A DNA stretch of 64,000 bases, from assembly GCF_018500155.2 (NCBI RefSeq), contig NZ_JAHBAK020000028.1, forward strand, positions 1 through 64,000, read 5' to 3'. Both the position numbers and the translations under genes were made by a program. The stretch is from Polynucleobacter sp. (GTDB lineage: Bacteria; Pseudomonadota; Gammaproteobacteria; Burkholderiales; Burkholderiaceae). Shown piece by piece: positions 41,712 to 51,802 of the stretch. Below the pieces are notes generated by a model. It had not been told where the DNA came from, did not search any database, and worked only from the letters and a program-made list of their open reading frames with translations. Within the stretch, counting starts at the first letter, position 1, and every line of letters starts with the position of its first letter.

Positions 41712-43838
41712 ATGAATACATCCCATTTAGACGCCCTCCCCTCAGAATTACAAAACAATCCTTTGCTCACTTTTGGCAGAGGTATTGCCACGTATTCGGA
41801 TGTCAAACCTGAGCATATACATCCTGCCATTGAATTTTTACTCAAAAAGGCTCAATTAGCGGTAGATACTGCAACCAATCCACAAACACCGCCCACTTGG
41901 GACGATTTGGTGGAGCCCCTGGAAGATGCTACTGAGGCGCTAGGTAGATCATGGAGCGTCATTTCTCATTTAAATAGCGTAGCTGACACCCCCCAGCTAA
42001 GAGCGGCTTATGGTGAAATGCTGCCGCAGGTCACTGCATTTTTTTCAAGTCTTGGTCAAAACTTAGCCCTCTATCAAAGATTTAAGGAGCTTAGCAAGAG
42101 CCCGGACTTTGCAAATCTTCATCCTGCCCAGAAAAAAGTGATAGAAAACTCTATGCGAGATTTTCGTTTGGGTGGCGCAGAGCTCAGTGATGCTGATAAA
42201 CCTCGCTTTACCCAAATTCAAGATGAACAAGCGATTTTAGGCAAAGCATTTTCAGACCATGTCTTGGATGCTACCGATGCATTTGTTCATCTCATTACAG
42301 ATGAGGCAGATTTAGCAGGCCTACCAGAAGATGTTCGGGCTGCGGCAGCTGACACTGCTCGTCAAAAAAATCTACAAGGCTGGGCATTCACACTGCACTT
42401 TCCATCCTACTACCCAGTCATGCAATACGCAGAGAATCGTACATTCCGGCGCTTGATGTATGAAGCCTATGTCACAAGAGCCTCCGAACTGGGGCCAAAG
42501 TACGCACAAGGTAACGCTTCCTGGGATAACTCCCAAAACATGCTTGATCAGCTAAAACTGAGAGACGAAGAAGCAAGAATGCTTGGCTTTGCTAATTTTG
42601 CCGCCTTGAGCCTGGCCCCAAAAATGGCTAATACCGTAGACGAAGTGGATCTTTTTTTAACCAACTTTGCACATAAAGCCAAGCCTTACGCACAAAGAGA
42701 CTGGGATGAACTTACTCAATTTGCGCGAGAGGAGTTGGGCATTACCGATGGAGTTTTACCATGGGATAGTGCTTTTGTTGCCGAACGTCTCAAGCAACAA
42801 CGTTATGCTTTTTCAGAAAATGAATTAAAGCAATACTTTCCACTACCGAAAGTTTTAGATGGCTTGTTTGGCGTTATTCAATCGCTATTTGGCGTCACCA
42901 TTGAATCAGCAAACTTACCAACATGGCATCCTGATGTGCAGTCCTTTGCAGTAAAGGATTTAACCGGTGAGACCCGCGCCTACTTTTACCTTGACCCTTA
43001 TGCGCGTCCGGGTAAGCGTGGTGGGGCCTGGATGGATGATGCACGCGGGCGCAGAGAGCTTCCGAATGGAGAAATTCAAGCTCCAGTCGCGTATTTAGTG
43101 TGCAATTTCGCACCACCAGTAAAGGTAGATGGCGTATTGCGTCAGCCAACAATTACCCATGATGATGTCATCACCTTATTCCATGAGAGCGGTCACGGCC
43201 TTCATCATTTACTCACCCAAGTGAGCGCACTAGGAGTTTCTGGCATAAATGGTGTCGAGTGGGATGCTGTAGAGCTACCAAGTCAATTTATGGAAAATTT
43301 TTGTTGGGAATGGGAAGTTCTAGAAAAAATGACTGCTCATGTAGAAACTGGCAAACCGTTACCACGAGAGTTATTTGAAAAAATCTTGGCGGCTAAAAAT
43401 TTTCAGAATGGCTTAATGACTTTACGTCAAATCGTCATGTCTTTAACTGACTGGAGATTGCACTCTCGCTTTGGTGCATCGAGCGCGCAAGGTCAAGCAG
43501 TTTTAGAGCTCTCTAGAAAGATTGCTGCTGAATTTAACGTCATTCCCCAGCCCGAGATCTCGCGCTGGATCAATACTTTTAGCCATATCTTTGCGGGCGG
43601 TTATGCCGCCGGTTACTACAGCTATAAGTGGGCAGAGGTTCTGTCAGCTGATGTGTACTCAGCTTTTGAAGAAGCTGCAAAGCTCACTGGTTCCGTCCTT
43701 GATCCAAAAACGGGTGCCCGCTATCGTAAGGAAATCTTAGAAGTTGGCGGCAGTCGCCCTGCAGCTGAGTCTTTTAAAGCGTTTAGAGGCCGAGAGCCCA
43801 GTATCGACGCCCTACTCAGACATGGTGGCCTGGCTTAG
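41712..43838 (+). CDS. prlC: Oligopeptidase A (M3 metallopeptidase)
   Basis: ORF 708 aa; zinc motif LFHESGHGLHHLL. Confidence 0.94.
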   Translation: MNTSHLDALPSELQNNPLLTFGRGIATYSDVKPEHIHPAIEFLLKKAQLAVDTATNPQTPPTWDDLVEPLEDATEALGRSWSVISHLNSVADTPQLRAAYGEMLPQVTAFFSSLGQNLALYQRFKELSKSPDFANLHPAQKKVIENSMRDFRLGGAELSDADKPRFTQIQDEQAILGKAFSDHVLDATDAFVHLITDEADLAGLPEDVRAAAADTARQKNLQGWAFTLHFPSYYPVMQYAENRTFRRLMYEAYVTRASELGPKYAQGNASWDNSQNMLDQLKLRDEEARMLGFANFAALSLAPKMANTVDEVDLFLTNFAHKAKPYAQRDWDELTQFAREELGITDGVLPWDSAFVAERLKQQRYAFSENELKQYFPLPKVLDGLFGVIQSLFGVTIESANLPTWHPDVQSFAVKDLTGETRAYFYLDPYARPGKRGGAWMDDARGRRELPNGEIQAPVAYLVCNFAPPVKVDGVLRQPTITHDDVITLFHESGHGLHHLLTQVSALGVSGINGVEWDAVELPSQFMENFCWEWEVLEKMTAHVETGKPLPRELFEKILAAKNFQNGLMTLRQIVMSLTDWRLHSRFGASSAQGQAVLELSRKIAAEFNVIPQPEISRWINTFSHIFAGGYAAGYYSYKWAEVLSADVYSAFEEAAKLTGSVLDPKTGARYRKEILEVGGSRPAAESFKAFRGREPSIDALLRHGGLA

Positions 43839-43855
43839 GGCATCAATACTATTCA

Positions 43856-45169
43856 TTAGCTGGGTAGTGTTGATCCCTGCTGACAATTATTCAATGCAGG
43901 CTTGCCTTCTAGACGCTCTTTAATCCAAGTGCGATAGAGTGGCGCAGAAGATCCTGGCGTGGTGAAGTGCGATTGATCTCCTGGCAATTGCACACGATTC
44001 ACATTGCCACCCATTTGACACATTTGATCCTGATAAAGCTTACCCATAATAGGAGGATTCGTAGTGTCTTTATTGCCCCAATAAATCACTACGGGAGCAA
44101 CGGGCTTGACTGGGTTCACACTACCCTTAACCATTGCCTTAGTCCAATTTAAAGGGTTGGTAATTTGATCTTTTAAAAGCGCTTTGTACTGATTGCTGAA
44201 ATTAAAATTTAACGTATCAGCTACAGCATGCATGCACTTGTTGCGAATCACTTCATCAAGTACTTTTGCCCCATCGTTCGTGAAAATATCCGTCAAATTC
44301 AGACGAGGATCACTGGCCCTAACACCCCACATACTCATTGCCATATGAGAAAAATCAAACACATTTCCAGTGAACATTTTGATAAGACCATCTAACGATT
44401 TTTTGGCATTGTCTTCATTAGTAGTAGCATTAGGCAACATGATGGCAATATCATGCGGGGCCAGAGCTACCACACCAACTAGCTCAAGATGATCGGCAAC
44501 AGTGCCTTTTTTATTGAGATACTCAGGCATGCTCGCTGCCGCTAGAACGGCACCACCACCCTGGGACCAGCCATAGACAATTGTTTTATTTCCTGCGCCC
44601 GTCTCTTTCATTGAGCTAGCAGCTCTTGCAGAATCAATCATATCCATCGCATTGCTTGCTGCAAGGGCATACTGATGATCGCCCCCTCCGCCTAAGCCTT
44701 GATAGTCTGTAGCAACGACAACGTAACCCTCTTTAATAAATTCCTCAATACTGGGAATTCCGTAATCCGTCCATGAGTTACCGCCAATCAGAAAATATTC
44801 ATTTAATGGCACTGCGGGGTTTAAAACTTGAGAAGGTCCACAATTTTGCGCGGCACCTGTTGTGCCATGCCCCCAAGCCATAATTGGCCTACCCTCTTTT
44901 GGAGCGACACCTAATGGCGCAACCACCAAACCCGTTACCAGATGTTTTCGCCCCGCAACGTCAGAGGAAACATATGCAATCTTCCAAGCCTGCGCACCTT
45001 TGATGGAGGTGCCAATCTTTTCCTTTTTCATTACCTGCCCAAGCTTACCGCTTGGACTCATTTTGATCACGTCTTCATAAAACGGTGCCACCGGGGGATC
45101 TGCTTGTACAGCACTAGCAAATAATCCCAAAACAAGTGTGCAAGCAAGGTATACAAAATTTCTTTTCAT
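43856..45169 (-). CDS. Secreted alpha/beta hydrolase, secretory-lipase family
   Basis: ORF 437 aa; signal peptide MKRNFVYLACTLVLGLFASAVQA; nucleophile elbow YGWSQGGGAVLAA. Confidence 0.85.
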   Translation of the reverse strand: MKRNFVYLACTLVLGLFASAVQADPPVAPFYEDVIKMSPSGKLGQVMKKEKIGTSIKGAQAWKIAYVSSDVAGRKHLVTGLVVAPLGVAPKEGRPIMAWGHGTTGAAQNCGPSQVLNPAVPLNEYFLIGGNSWTDYGIPSIEEFIKEGYVVVATDYQGLGGGGDHQYALAASNAMDMIDSARAASSMKETGAGNKTIVYGWSQGGGAVLAAASMPEYLNKKGTVADHLELVGVVALAPHDIAIMLPNATTNEDNAKKSLDGLIKMFTGNVFDFSHMAMSMWGVRASDPRLNLTDIFTNDGAKVLDEVIRNKCMHAVADTLNFNFSNQYKALLKDQITNPLNWTKAMVKGSVNPVKPVAPVVIYWGNKDTTNPPIMGKLYQDQMCQMGGNVNRVQLPGDQSHFTTPGSSAPLYRTWIKERLEGKPALNNCQQGSTLPS

Positions 45170-45229
45170 AAATTCCAGTGAATGATGAGGATGCGTATAG
45201 CTATTACTATACTAAAAAGGCAACCGCTT

Positions 45230-45862
45230 TTATTTAATGCTATCCGTCCAAGTTGGATACTTCACCATAACCGCCTGAAATAATTTGGATTCTAGTTGCT
45301 CCGTTAACCAAGCCTGAGTAGCGGGCAGTGGTAATGCAGAAAATTGCTCGATATTGACCATGGAAAATTGCCTAATAAATGGAAATATAGCAATATCCAC
45401 CCATGTGGTTTTGCTGCCCATGATGTAAGAATGATTTTGTAATACTGCCTCAAGGGGATCTAACATGACCACGCGAGCCTGATGAAGCACTTCCCGCTGA
45501 TCGAGCTCAGGAAAGCGATTGGGATATTTATATTGGTCCAGTATTTTTTTGAATGGACCATCATTTTTTTCCATCCATCCCCGAGCAAACATGGGATCGG
45601 CCTGCATCCAATCATATGGATCATTCTGCTGTAATGCCCAGTGAATAATATCGATACTTTGATCAATGATGCGATCATGCAAGCAAAGAACGGGTACAGT
45701 TCCTTTGGGAGAAACCTTTAACATGGACTGCGGTTTTTCGCGAAGAGAAATCTCACGGTGCTCCACAACAATGCCTGCGTAATGCAGAGCCATGCGTGCT
45801 CTCATGGCATAAGGACATCTACGATACGAATACAAAATGGGCATCATAGATTGCGCTACCAA
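45230..45862 (-). CDS. Glutathione S-transferase-like protein
   Basis: ORF 210 aa; ILYSYRRCPYAMRARMALHYAG, KVSPKGTVPVLCL; start may be MMPILYS or MPILYS. Confidence 0.87.
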   Translation of the reverse strand: MVAQSMMPILYSYRRCPYAMRARMALHYAGIVVEHREISLREKPQSMLKVSPKGTVPVLCLHDRIIDQSIDIIHWALQQNDPYDWMQADPMFARGWMEKNDGPFKKILDQYKYPNRFPELDQREVLHQARVVMLDPLEAVLQNHSYIMGSKTTWVDIAIFPFIRQFSMVNIEQFSALPLPATQAWLTEQLESKLFQAVMVKYPTWTDSIK

Positions 45863-45873
45863 CCGCTGTATGT

Positions 45874-46722
45874 CTACGATTTTGCAATCGTAGCAATCAC
45901 AGGAGCATGATCGGACGGCTGCTCCCAGGTTCTTGGTTCTTTGTCTATTACACTCGCTTCACATTTTTCTTGCAGGGCATTGCTCAGCAAGATGTGATCA
46001 ATTCGTAACCCCGCATTTCTGCGAAAACCCATCATACGATAGTCCCACCAACTATAGAGTTTGGGGGCTTGCTCAAACATACGAAATGAATCACGTAGAC
46101 CCAGATCGGTCAACGCTTGAAATGCCGCCCTCTCTTGAGGAGAAACGAGATTTTGACCTTCCCAGGCCTTGGGATCATGAACATCATCATCTGCCGGCGC
46201 AATATTGAAATCCCCCAATAATGCTAAGCGTGGATTCTGCTCAAGTTCTTCTATTAACCAAGACTGCAAAGATTTGAGCCAGTTGAGTTTGTAAGCAAAT
46301 TTCTCACTATCGGGCGATTGACCATTGGGAAAATAAGCTGAGATCAAGCGAATCGGTTGCATACCAGCAAAGGGAATTGTGGCGGCCAGAATGCGCTGCT
46401 GCTCATCTTCAAAATGAGGCATATTGCGAGTAGGCTTGAGAAATGTTGTTGCTGCATCACTTGCAATTGCCGCTAAAGCAGCCTTACGTGCAATGATAGC
46501 TACTCCATTGTAGGTTTTTTGGCCTGCAGCAAGACTTAAATAGCCAGCCGCCTCCAGTTCAGCATGCGGATATTTATCATCGGTCAGCTTCAGTTCTTGC
46601 AAGCAAAGGCCGTCAATTGCTTGACCTTTACTTTCCTGATCTTTTAACCAGCGCAGAACATGTGGAAGACGAACCTTTAAAGAGTTCACATTCCATGCCG
46701 CAATGCGAATGGAATCAGTCAT
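45874..46722 (-). CDS. xthA: Exodeoxyribonuclease III
   Basis: ORF 282 aa; AAWNVNSLKVRLPHVLRWL, LCLQELKL, GDFNIAP, SDHAPV. Confidence 0.94.
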   Translation of the reverse strand: MTDSIRIAAWNVNSLKVRLPHVLRWLKDQESKGQAIDGLCLQELKLTDDKYPHAELEAAGYLSLAAGQKTYNGVAIIARKAALAAIASDAATTFLKPTRNMPHFEDEQQRILAATIPFAGMQPIRLISAYFPNGQSPDSEKFAYKLNWLKSLQSWLIEELEQNPRLALLGDFNIAPADDDVHDPKAWEGQNLVSPQERAAFQALTDLGLRDSFRMFEQAPKLYSWWDYRMMGFRRNAGLRIDHILLSNALQEKCEASVIDKEPRTWEQPSDHAPVIATIAKS

Positions 46723-48166
46723 CTATGCCCAATTCCTGCAGTTTTCTAGTAATCGTGTTGCGCCCTATACCCAAACGCTGAGCTGCCTCAACACGGCGAC
46801 CACGAGTGACCTCTAGAGCTGCTTGCAATACGGCTTTCTCAAAACGAGAACATAGTGCATCGTAGACTTCTTTGTCACCGTCTTGCAGCATCTTGACTGC
46901 CAAGCGCCCTAACCCACTTTCCCAATCACTTGCAGTGGACTTTGCTAGAACAGGGTTTGTTGGAGAAGATTCGCCATGCAGCACCACAGGTTGCTCACTA
47001 GCTTGCGCGACAATATCTGCGGGCAGATCACCGACACCAATCACGCTTGCAGGCGTCATAACAGTTAACCAATGACATAGATTTTCTAACTGACGAACGT
47101 TTCCAGGAAATGGCATAGCACTGATTTCTTTGAGCACCTCATCTGAGAGTTTTTTAGGCTCAACACCAAGAGATTTAGCGCAAGAGAGCATGAAATGTCT
47201 TGCCAGGATTGGAATATCTTCACTTCTTTCGCGCAATGATGGCATGCGTAAACGAATGACATTAAGTCGATGCATTAAATCTTCTCTAAACGTACCCGCT
47301 GCAACCCGTTGTTCAAGATTTTGATGGGTTGAGGCGATGATGCGCACGTTTGCCTTAATGGGATCTTGACCACCCATTCGATAAAAATGTCCATCGGTTA
47401 AGACGCGCAGTAAGCGGGTTTGTAAATCAAAAGGCAAATCGCCTATCTCACCCAAAAATAAGGTACCGCCATCAGCTTGCTCAAAACGCCCCCGTCGCAA
47501 TGTTTGCGCACCAGGGAAAGCCCCGCGTTCATGCCCAAATAACTCGGATTCCAACAAATCTTTTGGCACAGCCGAAGTACTGAGTGATACAAAAGGACCT
47601 TTTGCCCTGGGGCTATGTTTGTGTAAGGCATGCGCCACCAACTCTTTTCCTGCACCAGATTCTCCAGTAATGAGAACGGTGGCATGGGATTGCGCAAGGC
47701 GTCCAATGGCTCGAAAAATTTCTTGCATGGCAGGCGCCTGCCCAATAATCTCAGTCGATTCTTGTCTCCAAGCCGCCGCTTCCTTATTGCCAGACTCACT
47801 ACGAATACCCTGCTCTACTGCACGATGAATCAGTTCAACTGCTTTTTCAACATCAAAAGGTTTGGTTAGATACTCAAATGCACCCCCCTGAAATGAGGAG
47901 ACCGCTGAATCTAGATCTGAAAAAGCAGTCATGATGATGACGGGTAGATGCGGATGACTTACTTTGACATGCTGCAATAAATCTAAGCCGTTGCCACGGG
48001 GCATGCGAATATCTGAAATCAATACTTGCGGAGTCTCTTTTTCCAGTGCATTCAACACATCATTTGGATTAGAAAAGCTCTTGTGCGGGATGTTCTCTCG
48101 CGCTAAGGCTTTCTCTAAAACCCAACGTATAGATTGATCATCGTCAACGATCCAGATTGGTTTCAT
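46715..48166 (-). CDS. ntrC: NtrC-type response regulator with non-consensus AAA+ catalytic and sigma54-contact motifs
   Basis: ORF 483 aa; receiver (VDDDQSIRWVLEKAL, LISDIRMP), AAA+ domain, Fis-type HTH (AAQRLGIGRNTITRKLQELGI); follows ntrB with a 4-bp overlap. Confidence 0.93.
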   Translation of the reverse strand: MKPIWIVDDDQSIRWVLEKALARENIPHKSFSNPNDVLNALEKETPQVLISDIRMPRGNGLDLLQHVKVSHPHLPVIIMTAFSDLDSAVSSFQGGAFEYLTKPFDVEKAVELIHRAVEQGIRSESGNKEAAAWRQESTEIIGQAPAMQEIFRAIGRLAQSHATVLITGESGAGKELVAHALHKHSPRAKGPFVSLSTSAVPKDLLESELFGHERGAFPGAQTLRRGRFEQADGGTLFLGEIGDLPFDLQTRLLRVLTDGHFYRMGGQDPIKANVRIIASTHQNLEQRVAAGTFREDLMHRLNVIRLRMPSLRERSEDIPILARHFMLSCAKSLGVEPKKLSDEVLKEISAMPFPGNVRQLENLCHWLTVMTPASVIGVGDLPADIVAQASEQPVVLHGESSPTNPVLAKSTASDWESGLGRLAVKMLQDGDKEVYDALCSRFEKAVLQAALEVTRGRRVEAAQRLGIGRNTITRKLQELGIDD

Positions 48167-49296
48167 GATGCTTTCTCCTGACTACGATATGGTATTTGTA
48201 TATGAAAATCTGTGCGTCCAGGACGACTATCACAAGCAATAAAGCCGCGATGCTGCTGAACAAAAGTTTGAGCCAAAGTCAGACCCAAACCACTACCTCC
48301 CTCGCGCCCTGAGACCAAAGGGAAAAAGATGCGGTCTATCATCTCCTCTGGAATGCCAGGGCCATTGTCAATGACATGCAAATCCATTGCCAACTTATAA
48401 CGCTTCTTGGCTATCGTGACTGATCTCGCAACGCGGGTTTTTAATTCAATTTGAGCGCTACCCTGACTAATTTCTTCAGATAGCGCTTGGGCAGCGTTAT
48501 GGACAATATTGAGCACTGCCTGAATCAATTGCTCGCGATCACCCATGATCTCGGGTAAGCTCGTGTCGTAATTGCGGATAATGCGTAATCCTTTGGGGAA
48601 CTCGGCCAACACTAAACTGCGCACGCGCTCGAGCGCTTCATGTACATTAAAGGATTCTATGACATGCGCCTTGCGATGTGGCGCTAACAGTCGATCCACG
48701 AGGGTCTGCAATCGATCAGACTCTTTGATGATGACTTGCGTATATTCACGCAAGCCTTTTTCAGATAACTCAAACTCCAACAACTGCGCTGCTCCACGAA
48801 TACCGCCTAAGGGATTTTTGATTTCATGGGCCAAGTTACGCATCAGTTGCTTATTTGCTTCGACTTGCTGAGTAACACGTTCGTCACGTTCACTGCGCAA
48901 TTGCTGATCAATGGGAAACCACTCCATCATGATGAGTGTCGGGTCTTCAAGGCTCGCTACGACCACATGAGCCGGAATGGATTCATGATGAATGCTCCCA
49001 GGTAATGAATCCAATACCATCTCTTGACGCTGAGCCAAGACATGGCCGCCTTTTACCTCGGCAATCATGGCACTTAACGCAGCGTTATCACCAAATAAAT
49101 CCTGCACAGATTGACCCTCAAGTGCTTTACGTGAAAGATCTAAAGCTGACTCGGCAGCCGGGTTCACATAAACCAAATGTTGGTTCTCAGCCTCAAATAC
49201 CACGATGGCATTCGGCATCTGATCGAGCAATGTCGGAAAAAAAGGAGCAGCCGAAGCTGCTCCCTTGAACGAATTGCGCAACAAATCTGCGCTCAA
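48163..49296 (-). CDS. ntrB: Nitrogen regulation sensor kinase NtrB (GlnL)
   Basis: ORF 377 aa; PAS domain, NLAHEIKNPLGGIRGAAQLLE, GREGGSGLGLTLAQTFVQQHRG. Confidence 0.94.
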   Translation of the reverse strand: MSADLLRNSFKGAASAAPFFPTLLDQMPNAIVVFEAENQHLVYVNPAAESALDLSRKALEGQSVQDLFGDNAALSAMIAEVKGGHVLAQRQEMVLDSLPGSIHHESIPAHVVVASLEDPTLIMMEWFPIDQQLRSERDERVTQQVEANKQLMRNLAHEIKNPLGGIRGAAQLLEFELSEKGLREYTQVIIKESDRLQTLVDRLLAPHRKAHVIESFNVHEALERVRSLVLAEFPKGLRIIRNYDTSLPEIMGDREQLIQAVLNIVHNAAQALSEEISQGSAQIELKTRVARSVTIAKKRYKLAMDLHVIDNGPGIPEEMIDRIFFPLVSGREGGSGLGLTLAQTFVQQHRGFIACDSRPGRTDFHIQIPYRSQEKAS

Positions 49297-49310
49297 GTTC
49301 TCTCCTTCGC

Positions 49311-50726
49311 TTACAGGGAGTAGTACATATCAAATTCAACTGGATGAGTTGTCATGCGGAAACGTGTGACATCCTCATTCTTCAGTGCGATATACGCATC
49401 GAGCATTGAATTTGTAAATACACCGCCACGAGTCAAGAACTCACGATCTTTGTCCAAGGCTTCCAAAGCTTGATCCAAGCTATGGCAAACGGTTGGGATC
49501 TTTGCATCCTCTTCTGGTGGCAAGTCATACAAGTTCTTATCCGCTGCTTCACCTGGATGAATCTTGTTCTGCACACCATCCAAACCTGCCATTAACAAGG
49601 CAGAGAATGCCAAGTATGGGTTAGCCAATGGATCTGGGAAGCGAGTTTCGATACGACGACCCTTTGGATTAGAAACGTGTGGAATACGAATAGAAGCAGA
49701 ACGGTTACGTGCAGAGTATGCCAACTTCACTGGCGCCTCAAAGCCTGGAACCAAACGCTTGTATGAGTTTGTACCTGGATTAGTAATTGCATTCAATGCA
49801 CGTGCATGCTTGATGATGCCGCCGATGTAGTAGAGCGCGAACTCTGACAAACCAGCGTAACCATTGCCTGCAAATAGGTTCTCACCATTCTTCCAAACAG
49901 ATTGGTGAACGTGCATACCAGAACCGTTATCACCAACTACTGGCTTAGGCATAAAGGTTGCTGTTTTGCCATAGGCATGAGCAACGTTTTGAATCACATA
50001 CTTTTGCCAGATAGTCCAGTCAGCACGCTGTACTAATGTGCTGAACTTAGTACCCAATTCGTTTTGACCTTGGCCAGCAACTTCATGGTGATGCACTTCA
50101 ACAGGAATGCCCAATGACTCGAGAATCAAGCACATTTCTGAACGCATATCTTGGAAGGTATCTACTGGAGCAACTGGGAAATAACCACCCTTTTTACCTG
50201 GACGGTGACCAGTGTTACCGCCTTCAATTTCTGCACCTGATGACCATGGAGCCTCTTCGGAATCAATCTTCACGAAGCAGCCCTGCATATCGGCACCCCA
50301 ACGAACGCCGTCAAAAATAAAGAATTCTGGTTCTGGGCCAAAGTAAGCTGTGTCGCCAAGACCTGAGCTCTTCAAATACGCTTCAGCACGTTTTGCAATA
50401 GAGCGTGGATCGCGGTCATAGCCTTTGCCATCAGATGGCTCGATCACATCACAGGTCAGAACCAATGTTGGCTCTTCATAAAATGGGTCAATGTATGCAG
50501 CGGTTGGATCTGGCATCAACAACATGTCAGAAGCTTCAATGCCCTTCCAACCAGCAATAGAAGAACCGTCAAATGCATGACCGCTCTCAAATTTGTCTTC
50601 GTCAAAAGCAGAGATTGGAACTGTCGTGTGTTGCTCTTTACCCTTTGTATCAACAAATCGGAAATCAACGAAAGTACATTCTTTCTCTTTAACTAACTTC
50701 ATCACATCAGCGACGGTCTTCGTCAT
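49311..50726 (-). CDS. glnA: Glutamine synthetase type I
   Basis: ORF 471 aa; [37 protein letters not shown]-type motif, [16 protein letters not shown]. Confidence 0.98.
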   Translation of the reverse strand: MTKTVADVMKLVKEKECTFVDFRFVDTKGKEQHTTVPISAFDEDKFESGHAFDGSSIAGWKGIEASDMLLMPDPTAAYIDPFYEEPTLVLTCDVIEPSDGKGYDRDPRSIAKRAEAYLKSSGLGDTAYFGPEPEFFIFDGVRWGADMQGCFVKIDSEEAPWSSGAEIEGGNTGHRPGKKGGYFPVAPVDTFQDMRSEMCLILESLGIPVEVHHHEVAGQGQNELGTKFSTLVQRADWTIWQKYVIQNVAHAYGKTATFMPKPVVGDNGSGMHVHQSVWKNGENLFAGNGYAGLSEFALYYIGGIIKHARALNAITNPGTNSYKRLVPGFEAPVKLAYSARNRSASIRIPHVSNPKGRRIETRFPDPLANPYLAFSALLMAGLDGVQNKIHPGEAADKNLYDLPPEEDAKIPTVCHSLDQALEALDKDREFLTRGGVFTNSMLDAYIALKNEDVTRFRMTTHPVEFDMYYSL

Positions 50727-50857
50727 GCATCTCTCCTCTATAAACTAAAACTCGGAATTCAAACGTAAGGCATACACCCTTGTTTATTCCAGGCATTCAA
50801 CATGCCTAACGGATGTATGTAATTTACTGAAGCAAACAACGGGGAACACTCATTATT

Positions 50858-50872
50858 GCACTAATTAAGTGC
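50858..50872. promoter_or_regulatory. Dyad GCACT-AATTA-AGTGC, NtrC-box-like, upstream of glnA
   Basis: Perfect 5-bp arms; about 130 bp upstream of the glnA ATG on the minus strand. Confidence 0.55.
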
Positions 50873-50908
50873 CCAATATGAGGGCATTTTGGCTCAAATT
50901 CCTTAATA

Positions 50909-50925
50909 TGCACCTATTTAGTGCA
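50909..50925. promoter_or_regulatory. NtrC-box-like dyad TGCAC-CTATTTA-GTGCA upstream of glnA
   Basis: Perfect TGCAC/GTGCA arms in 17 bp, closely resembling the known enterobacterial NtrC enhancer TGCACCA..TGGTGCA. Confidence 0.7.
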
Positions 50926-50932
50926 TTTAGAA

Positions 50933-51802
50933 CTAGCTAATGTCGACAATCTCATACCCCAGCTCTTGGGTACCAGTTCTGAGGGCAATCCAAGCACTTT
51001 CGAGCAAATTCGCATTGCCTTTGATGCCTAGCTCAATGTGACGCTGGGCATACACCCCACCCTTGCTGGCATCACCTACGGACGGCAAGCTAAAGACCTT
51101 TACGCCGGGAAAATTAGCCTCAATTCGCTCCATGAGCGGGGTTAAGGTCGATTCAATCCCCTTGGGCACAATAAAGCTTTGCTCCGCCCAATTCTCTTGA
51201 TGAAAGAGATCTTTGTAATGAGTATCTAAGCACCACGCCATCATCGGCGCTGCCATTACTGGGAAGCCAGGCAAAAAATGATGTTCTTGAATACGAAAAC
51301 CTGGAATCTGGTTGTATGGGTTAGGAATGATTTCACTGCCAATCGGAAACTCACCCATCTTGAAACGTTGCTGGTTCTCTGGAGAGTTAAGGTCTGACTT
51401 AATGGGATCACCTTCAGCCATTGACTGAATACGCCCTGCAATTAACTCGCGAGCTGTTGGATGCAATTCTAATTTTGTACCCAAGGATAAAGCAGCACAT
51501 TGTCGTGTGTGATCGTCTGGAGTTGCGCCAATACCACCAGTACTAAAAACAACGTCACCACTAGCAAAACTCTGTTTAAGAGTTGCAGTGATTTGCTCGG
51601 GATCGTCTGCGACATATCTTGCCCAAGATAGACCTAAACCACGTTCATTGAGAAGCTCAATCAATTTACTTAGATGCTTGTCTTGACGACGGCCCGACAA
51701 AATTTCATCACCAATCACGATCAAGCCAAAACGCCTAGACGCCGGAGCATCAACCTCTACTTTTTTCATTGCGTCAACCATGGTTCGGCAACTCCAAGTC
51801 AA
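50933..51802 (-). CDS. Molybdopterin-binding (MoCF/CinA N-terminal-like) domain protein
   Basis: ORF 289 aa; FGLIVIGDEILSGRRQDKHLSKLIELLNERGL, FSTGGIGATPDDHTRQCAALSLG; start probably downstream at 51781 or 51769. Confidence 0.88.
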   Translation of the reverse strand: MTWSCRTMVDAMKKVEVDAPASRRFGLIVIGDEILSGRRQDKHLSKLIELLNERGLGLSWARYVADDPEQITATLKQSFASGDVVFSTGGIGATPDDHTRQCAALSLGTKLELHPTARELIAGRIQSMAEGDPIKSDLNSPENQQRFKMGEFPIGSEIIPNPYNQIPGFRIQEHHFLPGFPVMAAPMMAWCLDTHYKDLFHQENWAEQSFIVPKGIESTLTPLMERIEANFPGVKVFSLPSVGDASKGGVYAQRHIELGIKGNANLLESAWIALRTGTQELGYEIVDIS

